This document shows, piece by piece, positions 26,120-33,928 of a DNA stretch of 64,000 bases. The stretch is from assembly GCF_001544575.2 (NCBI RefSeq), contig NZ_FCNY02000016.1, positions 62,001-126,000 of the forward strand, in the 5' to 3' direction. This DNA comes from Caballeronia cordobensis. GTDB taxonomy: Bacteria > Pseudomonadota > Gammaproteobacteria > Burkholderiales > Burkholderiaceae. Below the pieces are notes generated by a model. The model saw only the letters and a program-made list of their open reading frames with translations, was not told the origin of the DNA and searched no databases. Numbering within the stretch: the stretch's first letter is position 1; each line of letters starts with the position of its first letter. The translations under genes and the position numbers were made by a program.

Positions 26120-26755
26120 TTACACGAGTGTCAACACGTCGTGCACGGGACGACGCGGCTTTTGGGACCAGTTTCCTTCTCGCTCAGCGCCGACCGACAA
26201 CAGCAGCACCGGCACTTCGTCTGCGGCCAGTTCGAATTCGCGGTGCACGGCGTCGGCATCGAATCCGATCATGGGCGTCGAACCCAGACCCATCGAGCGG
26301 GCTGCGTAAATCATGGCCGATGCCCCGAAGGTGGCAGTGCGTACCGCCTCGTCGCGCCGGCGTTGCGGGTAGGCCATGTAAAGCTCGCGTGCGGGATTCT
26401 CCCATTCCGCCACCAATGCGGCCGGCATGACGCCTGCATTGACGAGCGGCGCCAGACGTTCCGGAATGACACTCGTATCGACCAACTGACCGCAGACGAT
26501 AAAGGTAACGGCGGCATCGGTGACTGCGGGCTGGCTCCAGGCGATTGGGCTCAGACGGGCTTTGGCCTCAGGCGTGCGTACTGCAATGAAGCGCCAGTTC
26601 TGCAAGTGGAACGAGGTCGGAGCACTGGTGCCAATCCGCACGAGTTCGCGGATCTGTTCGTCGCTCAAGGCAGCAGAACGGTCGTAATACTTCGTGGCGC
26701 TGCGGCTCAAAATACATTCGATGACCGCATTGCTCGCATTTGATCCATTGTTCAT
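26120..26755 (-). CDS. Nitroreductase family protein
   Basis: A 211-residue FMN-dependent nitroreductase. The N-terminal SATKYYDRSAALSDEQ and TSFHLQNWRF are the FMN-contacting regions; GASAMIYAARSMGLGSTPMIG lies near residue 150. The start MNNGSNAS at 26755 has AGGA upstream and removes an unconserved extension. Two short pieces of a close relative of this gene are found joined together at 29586-29669. Confidence 0.85.
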   Translation of the reverse strand: MNNGSNASNAVIECILSRSATKYYDRSAALSDEQIRELVRIGTSAPTSFHLQNWRFIAVRTPEAKARLSPIAWSQPAVTDAAVTFIVCGQLVDTSVIPERLAPLVNAGVMPAALVAEWENPARELYMAYPQRRRDEAVRTATFGASAMIYAARSMGLGSTPMIGFDADAVHREFELAADEVPVLLLSVGAEREGNWSQKPRRPVHDVLTLV

Positions 26756-26914
26756 GGTGGTTCCTATGGATGAAGATAAGTTGTGGAGGATTCGAACTTC
26801 CGTTGCACCGGTTGGCTTGGTCACTACTTTAGGCTTACGACACATCCATTTCACGACTAAATGTGCTCATTTGAATATCCAAAAGGATCAATCCGAAGCG
26901 AGACGATGCCGCTG

Positions 26915-27934
26915 TTACTGGCCATCGCGCGCCAGACGGCGCCACTCGCCAGCCGTCATTCCCATCCTCTCTGCAAATAACCGGCGGAAGGACGACACCG
27001 ATTGATACCCCACCGTTTCCGCGACTGCCTCGGTGGTGATCGTCGAGTTCTTGAGTTCGTTGGCCGCGAGGCTCATGCGAATATCGGTGAGCAGGTCGAT
27101 CGCCGAGCGGCCGAGCGCATCGCGGAAGTGCCGCATGAAGGTAGCGCGCGACATGTTGCACAACCCCGCGAGATCGGGAAGACTCCAGTTGCGAGTGGGC
27201 TCCGAGAACATCGCCGAAATGGCGGGCGCGAGTCGTTGATGACCTGCGAGCGCAAGCAAACCGGGCGACGTGTGTGCGGATTGGCTCGCCTCGCGCAGTA
27301 CAAGGGCGAACAGCGCAGAACTCAGCGCGTTGAGAATCGCGTATCCGCCTGGCTTGTCGCCTGTCGACTCTTCTCGCATCAATGCCACGAGACTGGCCAG
27401 ATGGTTCGAATCTGAGCCTGGTCCCGCTTGGCCATTGCCAAGGGTTGTCCGTACGATCAGATTGGTCGGCAGGTAATTGCGGATCAGGCGATCATGGGGC
27501 GGTCCGACTAAAAACCGGCCGCACAGCATGTACAGACGCTGGCCTTTTCCTTCGTTTTCACTGAAGGTTATGCCAGCAAGACCTTCGCGTTCGTGAGTCC
27601 GTAGGGGCTTATGCCGGCTACCATCGTGCATAACATGTGCCGCGCCGTGGGGCAGTAGCAGGATGTCGCCGCCTGTCAGTTCCCAGGCCGTTCCTGTCTC
27701 CGGATCCTCAACGACGGCGAGGCCCTCGAGGACCATGTGGAAGGGGATCTCATGCGGCGCGGCGTGCGCCCATGCAACGCGCCAGGGTGCGCCGTAGTTA
27801 CAGCGAACCTCCAGCCGTCCGGTGACGGTTATCATTTTCAGCAGTTGGCTCAACCAGTCGACTTGGGGCATGGGTTTGCGTCGTTGATCGGCGTTGCTCA
27901 ACTCAACGACCTGCATTGAGCCCACCATCGACAT
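26915..27934 (-). CDS. AraC family regulator, RclR-like (cupin N-terminal domain)
   Basis: A 339-residue regulator with an N-terminal cupin-type sensor (residues 25-210) and a C-terminal AraC DNA-binding domain (WSLPDLAGLCNMSRATFMRHF, then VAETVGYQSVSSFRRLF). Cys45 in RCNYGAPW aligns by eye with the redox-sensing Cys21 region of E. coli RclR. GGGAG nine bases before the ATG at 27934 supports this start, which overlaps the SDR gene by 32 bases; Met22 is an alternative and would make the cysteine residue 24. It probably controls the nearby redox genes in response to oxidants (inference). Confidence 0.82.
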   Translation of the reverse strand: MSMVGSMQVVELSNADQRRKPMPQVDWLSQLLKMITVTGRLEVRCNYGAPWRVAWAHAAPHEIPFHMVLEGLAVVEDPETGTAWELTGGDILLLPHGAAHVMHDGSRHKPLRTHEREGLAGITFSENEGKGQRLYMLCGRFLVGPPHDRLIRNYLPTNLIVRTTLGNGQAGPGSDSNHLASLVALMREESTGDKPGGYAILNALSSALFALVLREASQSAHTSPGLLALAGHQRLAPAISAMFSEPTRNWSLPDLAGLCNMSRATFMRHFRDALGRSAIDLLTDIRMSLAANELKNSTITTEAVAETVGYQSVSSFRRLFAERMGMTAGEWRRLARDGQ

Positions 27935-28613
27935 GCAGAATTTCTCCCGTGATAAACGGCGCGCGATCGAGATAGAGAATGGCGTCCGCGATATCGCTTG
28001 CCTCCCCGATACGTCCGAGCGGTGTCACCGCGCCGAGTGCATCGTGCATGTCCGTCGCGTGCATCGGTGTTTTGATGATGCCAGGGGCAACGGCGTTGAC
28101 ACGGATCCTTTTGTGCGCAAACTCGATGGCGAGCGACTTCGTGGCCGCATTCAAACCGCCCTTCGTCAACGCAGCGAGTGCCGAATAAACGCCGCTGTAG
28201 GCGGTGTCGGCGATGCTTGCAGTCACGCTAACCACGTGGCCGCTCGACTGCCGATCCATCTCTGCGATGGCGAGTTGGGTCATGTAGAAGAAGCCTTTCA
28301 TATTCACGTTCATCACCGCTGCGAGGTCTTCGTCCGTGTGTTCGGTGAACGCTTTTCCAATGTAGATTCCCGCGTTGTTCACCAGTGTGTCGATCCGGCC
28401 AAATCGGGCGATGCATTCGGTCATGACGCGCTGCGCGACTGCCGGATCGGCGATGTCGCCGGCGACCGTCAGGACGTTCGCATCGGCCGATGGCTCGATC
28501 GAACGTGACGTCGCTACGACCGCGTAGTCGAGTCTTCGGAATGCCTGGACGATCGCGGCGCCGATCCCTCGCGATGCGCCCGTGACGACGACAACCTTTC
28601 GTGATGTGCTCAT
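27903..28613 (-). CDS. SDR family oxidoreductase with displaced active-site tyrosine
   Basis: A 236-residue short-chain dehydrogenase with TGASRGIG (residues 11-18), NNAG (79-82), a catalytic-type Ser in SVTAS and VDGG at the end. The usual YxxxK is broken: the region reads VYSALAALTKGGL, so Tyr143 is eight residues before Lys151 and an alanine occupies the expected tyrosine position. A subfamily with an LTKGGL motif of this kind exists, so the gene is probably intact but catalytically atypical. It overlaps the RclR-like gene by 32 bases. Confidence 0.83.
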   Translation of the reverse strand: MSTSRKVVVVTGASRGIGAAIVQAFRRLDYAVVATSRSIEPSADANVLTVAGDIADPAVAQRVMTECIARFGRIDTLVNNAGIYIGKAFTEHTDEDLAAVMNVNMKGFFYMTQLAIAEMDRQSSGHVVSVTASIADTAYSGVYSALAALTKGGLNAATKSLAIEFAHKRIRVNAVAPGIIKTPMHATDMHDALGAVTPLGRIGEASDIADAILYLDRAPFITGEILHVDGGLNAGR

Positions 28614-28626
28614 GCTTCAGTTCGTC

Positions 28627-28926
28627 CTAAAGTGATGGTTCGGGGGCAAACCCGGTTACTGCCGAAGCAAGAATCATCCGATGGCGATTGATCGGCGTCT
28701 GAGCGCCATATGCGCGTGGCCGGAAGACAGCGTCGCCCATGCGTATCGGCTTTCCGGACAGCACGCAGATTGAATCGGCGCGGGCAACGGCGACACCCCA
28801 GATCTGGCTTGCGTAGTGACCCGAACACGGATCGCTCCACCGGATGCTTATCGTCGTCGATGACAGCTTTTCCACGACCGACACGTGAAGAGGCAAACGT
28901 TCATGGTTTGTAGTTTGCATTGCCAA
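28627..28926 (-). CDS. DUF3331 domain protein
   Basis: A 99-residue protein matching DUF3331, a small family largely restricted to Burkholderia relatives. The core ISIRWSDPCSGHYASQ is followed by CVLSGKPIRMGDAVFRPR. A cysteine and the CVLSGKPI turn hint at metal or nucleic-acid binding, but no function is established. It lies 13 bp upstream of the SDR gene on the same strand and just after the azoreductase gene. Confidence 0.72.
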   Translation of the reverse strand: MAMQTTNHERLPLHVSVVEKLSSTTISIRWSDPCSGHYASQIWGVAVARADSICVLSGKPIRMGDAVFRPRAYGAQTPINRHRMILASAVTGFAPEPSL

Positions 28927-28929
28927 GTG

Positions 28930-29565
28930 TCACGAATGCAGACCGGTAGCGAGGCTCATCACCGCCGGCCGGACATTTTCAACGAGCGTATTGCGAAGGT
29001 CGGCTGCGCGCGCTTCATCGATGAAAGCGGTCGCCTGCAAAGGCAGATAGTGGACCGACCTCAACCCGATGGAGCCGAATACGGCGGAAAGATACGGCGT
29101 GAGAAAATCCGGCTGATTGGCTCGATCTCCGTTAAATACGCCACCGGAAGCAATTCCGACGAATACGGGCCGGTCTCGAAGCAACCCGACTTTTCCTGCG
29201 GGTGTCGACTGCATCGTGCGGCCGACGCGAAGGATTTGGTCAATCCACGCCTTCAGGACAGACGGGACCGTGAAGTTGTTCATCGGCGTTCCGATGACGA
29301 GAACATCGGAACGCTCGACTTCCTCAATGAGTTGCTCAGCGGGGAGTATTGCGTCGGCGGTGCGCCCCGCCTCGGCTAGTGACGAGGGCGTCGAAAGTGC
29401 GGCGGCATAGGCCGCTCCAGTATGCGGTATCGGTTCATATCCCAGGTCCCGGCGGCAAATGCGGGCATCAGGAAAGATCGCGAGAAGCTTCTCGACGACC
29501 GCCGCCGACAGCAGTCGACTATGCGACTCCTGTCGCGGGCTGCAATCGATATGCAGGATGTTCAT
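28930..29565 (-). CDS. azoR: FMN-dependent NADH-azoreductase (AzoR-like)
   Basis: A 211-residue flavodoxin-fold reductase. The N-terminal MNILHIDCSPR...SHSRLLS is the FMN phosphate loop, and TPMNNFTVPSVLKAWID is the characteristic AzoR flavin-binding segment. The start at 29565 has GGAGAAAG just upstream. Such enzymes reduce quinones and azo compounds by two electrons. The region immediately upstream holds a nitroreductase gene remnant and the divergent MocR gene. Confidence 0.87.
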   Translation of the reverse strand: MNILHIDCSPRQESHSRLLSAAVVEKLLAIFPDARICRRDLGYEPIPHTGAAYAAALSTPSSLAEAGRTADAILPAEQLIEEVERSDVLVIGTPMNNFTVPSVLKAWIDQILRVGRTMQSTPAGKVGLLRDRPVFVGIASGGVFNGDRANQPDFLTPYLSAVFGSIGLRSVHYLPLQATAFIDEARAADLRNTLVENVRPAVMSLATGLHS

Positions 29566-29585
29566 GGCACTTTCTCCGGCAGCCT

Positions 29586-29669
29586 GACTCATTCATCGGG
29601 CTGCGTAAATCAGGGTCGACGCCCCGAAGGGCGGTGGCCCAAGACACATTCGACGACTGCATTTGACAT
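29586..29669 (-). pseudogene. Nitroreductase gene remnant (internal deletion)
   Basis: Read on the minus strand from an ATG at 29669, the first ten codons encode MSNAVVECVL, nearly the same as residues SNAVIECIL of the intact nitroreductase. The DNA then jumps to a stretch matching the GASAMIYAARS region of that gene (compare 26285-26335), out of frame. About 110 codons are missing. It is 21 bp upstream of the azoreductase start, so it now forms part of that gene's leader. Confidence 0.6.
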
Positions 29670-29867
29670 CGCCGGTGCTAATCGTGGCAATATAGGTAGG
29701 TATGCAAATCAATCTGCGACATTCTCATTGGTAAGGCAGGCGCAGTCATGGCCGGAAGTTCACCGTATCGGACTCACGTATGTATCAAGTACGGTGCGAG
29801 AATTCTGTACCATCGACGGTGCGGACAAAAGAACCAAGAATATCCATTTCTATGTGTACCAAAGACC

Positions 29868-31280
29868 GTGAACTCAGACTTCGAAATCCAACTGGACCGG
29901 ACAGCGAGGCTGTCCCTCGTTGAACAGATACGCGGGAGCATCGGCAGGGCGATCGAGTCAGGCCTGCTCGCACCCGGGACTCGACTGCCCTCGTGGCAGG
30001 ACCTGGCGGCGCAGCTCGGCGTGGCACGCGGGACCGTTCAGACGGCCTATGAACGGCTGTCCGATGCCCAGATGATCGAAACATTCGGGGCAGGGGGCAC
30101 GCGAGTTGCCCCGCGCCCCTATGTGGCGGCGGCTCGACCCACAGCGCCGCGGCTTGGCGCCTTCATGAGGGCGTATGAGGAAATGAACGCCGGACCGGCG
30201 ATTTTCCAGCTAGGCGTTCCGGCGTTTGACGGCTTGCCGGAAAAGCTTTTTTCACGCGCGCGCTCCTCTAACCTGCTGAAAACCGGAACCCTGACGTCCT
30301 TGCTCTATCCTGATCCAAGAGGGGAGTTCGAACTTCGCAGGGAGATCGCCGGCCATCTCTCGCTTGCGAGAAACTTTCATTGCCATCCTGAGCAAGTGTT
30401 CGTCACTTCGGGATACAGCTCGGGTCTGGGCCTGGCGCTGCGGGTGTTAGGTCTGGACGGCAGGAAGGTCTGGATGGAAGAGCCCGGTTTCATGGTCACC
30501 CGAAGAGGACTGGAACTCGCTCGCTTGAATGTCGTTCCGGTCCCTGTGGACGGGGACGGTCTAAATGTTGACTATGGTCTCGAACGCGCTGCGGACGCGG
30601 CCTTGGCGGTGCTGACGCCCGGGCAACAGGCTCCGCTGGGTCCAACCCTCTCGTTGAGGAGGCGTCTTCAAATGCTGGATTGGGCGGCTTCGAGCGGCGC
30701 CTGGATCATCGAAGACGACTACCTTGGCGAGTTGCAGCTGCAAGGCAGGCCGGCGCCCGCCATGGCGTCGCTAGGCGATGGCAAGCGGGTCATCCATATC
30801 GGTTCTTTCAGCAAAACTGTCAGCCCGGCTTTGCGGCTTGGTTTCGTCGTGGCGCCCATCGAATTGACCAACGCATTCTCGGAGGTAGCGGCTACACTCG
30901 CGCCCGCGCCGTCACCCGTGGTTCAACTCGCCACCGCTCAATTCATGCGCGAGGGCCATTACATCCGGCGCGTGCGGCGGCTCAAGCGTCTTTACGTTGC
31001 TCAGCGCGACGGGCTATGCGAGCAGTTGCGAATGTACGATGCCGAGTGGGTCAATGCCGGTCTGGCCGTGCTTCTGCGACTCCCGGATGGCGCGCCCGAT
31101 GTGCGGATCGTTCGAGAAGCGATGACCGTTGGCATGGCGCCATCGCCTTTGTCGGTGTGGTTCGCCAATCCGTCGTGGACGTTACCCGGCCTTCTGCTCG
31201 GGGTTGCGACGGCCCCTGAACAACACCTGGCCGAATCGTGCCGGAAACTGTTTGAGATCATCGACCGATATCGGTCGTGA
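29868..31280 (+). CDS. MocR/PdxR family transcriptional regulator (GntR HTH plus aminotransferase-like domain)
   Basis: A 470-residue protein from the GTG at 29868. The winged helix (LPSWQDLAAQLGVARGTVQTAYERL) occupies residues 40-64, followed by a fold-type I aminotransferase domain with the PLP lysine Lys316 in GSFSKTVSP. The usual TPSHQ motif reads TPGQQ, a His-to-Gln change near the cofactor. It is divergent from the azoreductase gene and may control it or pyridoxal/amine metabolism elsewhere. An in-frame extension to 29748 is not conserved in character. Confidence 0.86.
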   Translation: MNSDFEIQLDRTARLSLVEQIRGSIGRAIESGLLAPGTRLPSWQDLAAQLGVARGTVQTAYERLSDAQMIETFGAGGTRVAPRPYVAAARPTAPRLGAFMRAYEEMNAGPAIFQLGVPAFDGLPEKLFSRARSSNLLKTGTLTSLLYPDPRGEFELRREIAGHLSLARNFHCHPEQVFVTSGYSSGLGLALRVLGLDGRKVWMEEPGFMVTRRGLELARLNVVPVPVDGDGLNVDYGLERAADAALAVLTPGQQAPLGPTLSLRRRLQMLDWAASSGAWIIEDDYLGELQLQGRPAPAMASLGDGKRVIHIGSFSKTVSPALRLGFVVAPIELTNAFSEVAATLAPAPSPVVQLATAQFMREGHYIRRVRRLKRLYVAQRDGLCEQLRMYDAEWVNAGLAVLLRLPDGAPDVRIVREAMTVGMAPSPLSVWFANPSWTLPGLLLGVATAPEQHLAESCRKLFEIIDRYRS

Positions 31281-31293
31281 ACTGTGCTGGGGA

Positions 31294-31680
31294 TCATTCG
31301 ACGGGCGGCACCGCACCTTCCAGCAAGGTCTTGATAAGCCGCGCGCGACGCTTTTCAAGGTCCGCGATCTGACGATCGATGGCTTCGAGCCTTACTCGCT
31401 GGACGTCGGTGATCTGGTCGCAAGAGCGCGCGCCTTCGATCAGAAGCATGCAGTCGGGAAAGCCGCGAATATCGTCGATGGTGAAACCGGTCGCGATCAT
31501 GCGCTGAATCTGCTTGACCTGCGTGACGGCCTTCTCGGGGAACATGCGATAGCCGTTGCTAGCACGTACCGAGGCGAGCAGACCGTGTTCGTCGTAGTGC
31601 CGGATCGATCGCACGCTCGCGCCGGTGAGTTGCGAGAGTTGTCCGATCGTCAGCAGGTCCTGTGAAGGCGTGTCATCCAT
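31294..31680 (-). CDS. MerR family transcriptional regulator
   Basis: A 128-residue MerR protein. The helix-turn-helix is LTIGQLSQLTGASVRSIRHYDEHGLL (residues 10-35) with the wing region NGYRMF, followed by a coiled coil (residues 90-120). A single Cys in RSCDQITD is the only obvious thiol ligand, so metal sensing of the MerR/CueR type is unlikely; it is closer to multidrug or redox-type members. It is divergent from the alpha/beta hydrolase gene, with a MerR-type promoter between them. Confidence 0.87.
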   Translation of the reverse strand: MDDTPSQDLLTIGQLSQLTGASVRSIRHYDEHGLLASVRASNGYRMFPEKAVTQVKQIQRMIATGFTIDDIRGFPDCMLLIEGARSCDQITDVQRVRLEAIDRQIADLEKRRARLIKTLLEGAVPPVE

Positions 31681-31704
31681 GAAGAGCAGGCTAACACAAT
31701 TCGC

Positions 31705-31737
31705 TTGACTCTCACATCAGTGTAAGGGTTGAGACTA
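31705..31737 (+). promoter_or_regulatory. MerR-type promoter with over-long spacer
   Basis: TTGACT (-35, 31705-31710), a spacer of 19-20 bp containing the imperfect dyad ACTCTCACA...TGTAAGGGT, then a -10 within TGAGACTA. Long spacing with an intervening dyad is the hallmark of promoters untwisted by MerR proteins. It reads toward the hydrolase at 31767. Confidence 0.6.
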
Positions 31738-31766
31738 GGCGCACTGACACTCTCTCGGGAAAAGCA

Positions 31767-32675
31767 ATGCGCTTACGAACGTTCCTTCACTTTTTGATTT
31801 CCGCATTCTCTGTGGCGACGCTGTTCACGTCCGCACCCGGCGCAATCGCGGCACCGACCCGCTATACGGTTACATCGACGGATGGGGTGAAACTGGCGGT
31901 TCAGGAAAGCGGCAACCCGAACGGCCCGCCGATCATTCTGGTGCATGGGCTGCTCGGCAGCCGCCTGAACTGGGACGCGCAGGTGCAGAGCCCCGATTTG
32001 CGCGAATACCGGATCATTACGTACGATCTGCGCGGCCACGGTCTGTCGGATAAACCATCTGGCACGGCGCCCTATCACGACGGGAACCTCTGGGGCGACG
32101 ACCTCGCCGCGGTGATCCAGGGCTCGCACGCGCGCAAACCCGTTGTGGTCGGCTGGTCGCTCGGCGGCGTGGTGATATCGAACTACCTCGCGAAGTATGG
32201 CGATCGCGCGATCGCGGGCGCGGTGTATGTCGATGGCGTGGTCGAACTCGCGGCGGGTCAGATCGTCGATCATCCCGAGGTTTATCGGGACATGAATTCG
32301 CCGGATCTGAAGACGCATCTCGACGGTGAGCGCACGTTCGTCGGCCTGTGTTTCAATCACCGGCCTGACGCCGATACATTCGACCGGCTGCTCGCGAACG
32401 CCGCGATGGCATCGTGGGACATGCAAAAGGAAGTGCCGACGATGACGGTGTTCGCCGCGGAAGGGCTCGGCAAGGCGCGCGTACCGCTGCTCTTCATCTA
32501 CGGCGGTCACGACGCGCTGGTCGACACGCATGCGACACTGGCTCGCGCGGCCGCGCTGAATCCGCGCATCGTCAGCAAGGTGTATGCGGTTTCGGGTCAC
32601 GCGCCGTTCATCGAGGAAGCCGGGCGTTTCAATCGCGATCTGGCCGAGTTCGTCAGGTCGGCGTCGAGGGGATAA
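31767..32675 (+). CDS. Secreted alpha/beta hydrolase
   Basis: A 302-residue hydrolase with a signal peptide (about 29 residues, ending AIAAP). The catalytic serine is Ser131 in GWSLGG, the oxyanion turn is HGLLGS (residues 60-65), the acid is probably Asp in GGHDALVD, and the His is in VSGHAPFIEE near the C-terminus. It belongs to the esterase/haloperoxidase-like branch; the substrate is unknown. The MerR-type promoter upstream suggests induction by the MerR ligand. Confidence 0.87.
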   Translation: MRLRTFLHFLISAFSVATLFTSAPGAIAAPTRYTVTSTDGVKLAVQESGNPNGPPIILVHGLLGSRLNWDAQVQSPDLREYRIITYDLRGHGLSDKPSGTAPYHDGNLWGDDLAAVIQGSHARKPVVVGWSLGGVVISNYLAKYGDRAIAGAVYVDGVVELAAGQIVDHPEVYRDMNSPDLKTHLDGERTFVGLCFNHRPDADTFDRLLANAAMASWDMQKEVPTMTVFAAEGLGKARVPLLFIYGGHDALVDTHATLARAAALNPRIVSKVYAVSGHAPFIEEAGRFNRDLAEFVRSASRG

Positions 32676-32677
32676 CC

Positions 32678-32836
32678 ATGGCGCATGAAGTCGAGCAGGA
32701 CCTCTTTCCGGGCTTTGCAAGCCTCGACGTCGCGGGCGTCGACAAGACCTTCGCGCTCAACGCCTGGCACGGGTTCTTCCTGGCGCAGCCCGCCGATTTG
32801 CCGGAGCGGATGCTGGCGGCGATCGCGCTAATGTGA
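32678..32836 (+). pseudogene. Remnant of a haloacetate dehalogenase-like hydrolase gene
   Basis: A 52-codon open frame two bases after the hydrolase stop. Its first part (EQDLFPGFASLDVAGVD) resembles the N-terminus of haloacetate-dehalogenase/epoxide-hydrolase proteins. Its second part (AWHGFFLAQPADLPERML) resembles a segment normally more than 100 residues further on in the same family. The intervening catalytic region is absent and the frame ends soon after. The simplest reading is an internally deleted, non-functional gene; a translated micropeptide cannot be excluded. Confidence 0.5.
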
Positions 32837-32857
32837 TCCATCGATATCGCGCGCGTG

Positions 32858-33928
32858 TCAGTCCGTACTCGCCGAGTCCGACGGCATCCTCAAAACCGTC
32901 CTGAACCCGATGTGAACCGTGCCTAGCGTCGGATCCTGCGGCTGACGCGATGACGGCCTGTAGCGCACACAGAAATTCGGCGCGCACAAAAACGAGCCGC
33001 CCTTGATGACGCGAGCCGGTTGACGTCCATCATCGAACGGCGCCGACACTCTGACGACCAGCGGGTTCTGAGCCTCTTCGGCCGGATGCCGGTCCTGATA
33101 GACATCCTTCGTCCATTGCCACACGTTGCCGACCGGATCGAGTAGCCCGAAATCATTCGCGGGATAGCAGCCGACGGGCGCGGTGCCCTTGTGCCCGTCG
33201 CCTGCTTCGTTATGCGCGGGGAAGTCGCCTTGCCAGGTATTGGCCATGTACTTGCCGCTCACCTTCGGCGTGTTGCCCCACGGATAGGTTTCGCTTTCCC
33301 TGCTGCCGCGCGCCGCATACTCGTATTCCGCTTCGGTCGGAAGATCATGGCCGAGCCACTTCGCGTAAGCCTGTGCATCGCGGTAGGTCACCTGCACGAC
33401 CGGATGATTATCCTTGCCGGCGATGCCGCTTCCCGGTCCATACGGATGACGCCAGTTCGCGCCCGGCTGGAAGCGCCACCATCGATACGACTGCTCGAAC
33501 TGCTGCGCGCCCTTCGGCCAAACGAAAACCACCGAGCCCGGCTGCAACTGCTCCCCGGCCACGCCGGGAAAATCGCGGGGATCGCGCTGCCGTTCGGCTT
33601 CGGTGACATAGCCGGTCGCGCGCACGAACATCGCGAACTGCGCGTTCGTCACTTCGTGCGCGTCGATCAGAAAGCCATCGAGTTTCACCGGCTGCACGTT
33701 GCGCTCTTCCGGATAGCCTTCGGTCGAGCCCATGCGAAAGCGCCCGGCGGCAATCGCGATCATCCCCGCGTGATTCGGCGTGCCGCTGCGCATCGGGCCA
33801 AAGCCTGCGGGCACGCCGCGATAGGCCTCGCACAGCGGCTTGTCCGCCGACGCAAACGCCGGCGAACAAAGCACTGTTAGCAAGGCGGCGGCGCACACGC
33901 GGCGCTTACTGATTCGTGTCGAGTTCAT
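32858..33928 (-). CDS. Formylglycine-generating enzyme family protein, secreted
   Basis: A 356-residue SUMF1/FGE-type protein with a signal peptide (SKRRVCAAALLTVLCSPAFASA). The C-terminal GGSFLCAPNFCVRYR carries Cys315 and Cys320, matching the two copper-binding active-site cysteines of aerobic FGE. LPTEAEYEYAARG and GNVWQWTKD are also family marks. It would convert the sulfatase cysteine to formylglycine. It starts inside the end of the sulfatase gene (23-base overlap). FGE is usually cytoplasmic in bacteria, so the signal peptide is notable. Confidence 0.88.
   Translation of the reverse strand: MNSTRISKRRVCAAALLTVLCSPAFASADKPLCEAYRGVPAGFGPMRSGTPNHAGMIAIAAGRFRMGSTEGYPEERNVQPVKLDGFLIDAHEVTNAQFAMFVRATGYVTEAERQRDPRDFPGVAGEQLQPGSVVFVWPKGAQQFEQSYRWWRFQPGANWRHPYGPGSGIAGKDNHPVVQVTYRDAQAYAKWLGHDLPTEAEYEYAARGSRESETYPWGNTPKVSGKYMANTWQGDFPAHNEAGDGHKGTAPVGCYPANDFGLLDPVGNVWQWTKDVYQDRHPAEEAQNPLVVRVSAPFDDGRQPARVIKGGSFLCAPNFCVRYRPSSRQPQDPTLGTVHIGFRTVLRMPSDSASTD

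Noticed and set aside
23406..27934. A complete rclABC-like operon
   Set aside because: Only RclR-like and RclC-like genes are present; there is no RclA flavoprotein disulfide reductase or RclB protein.
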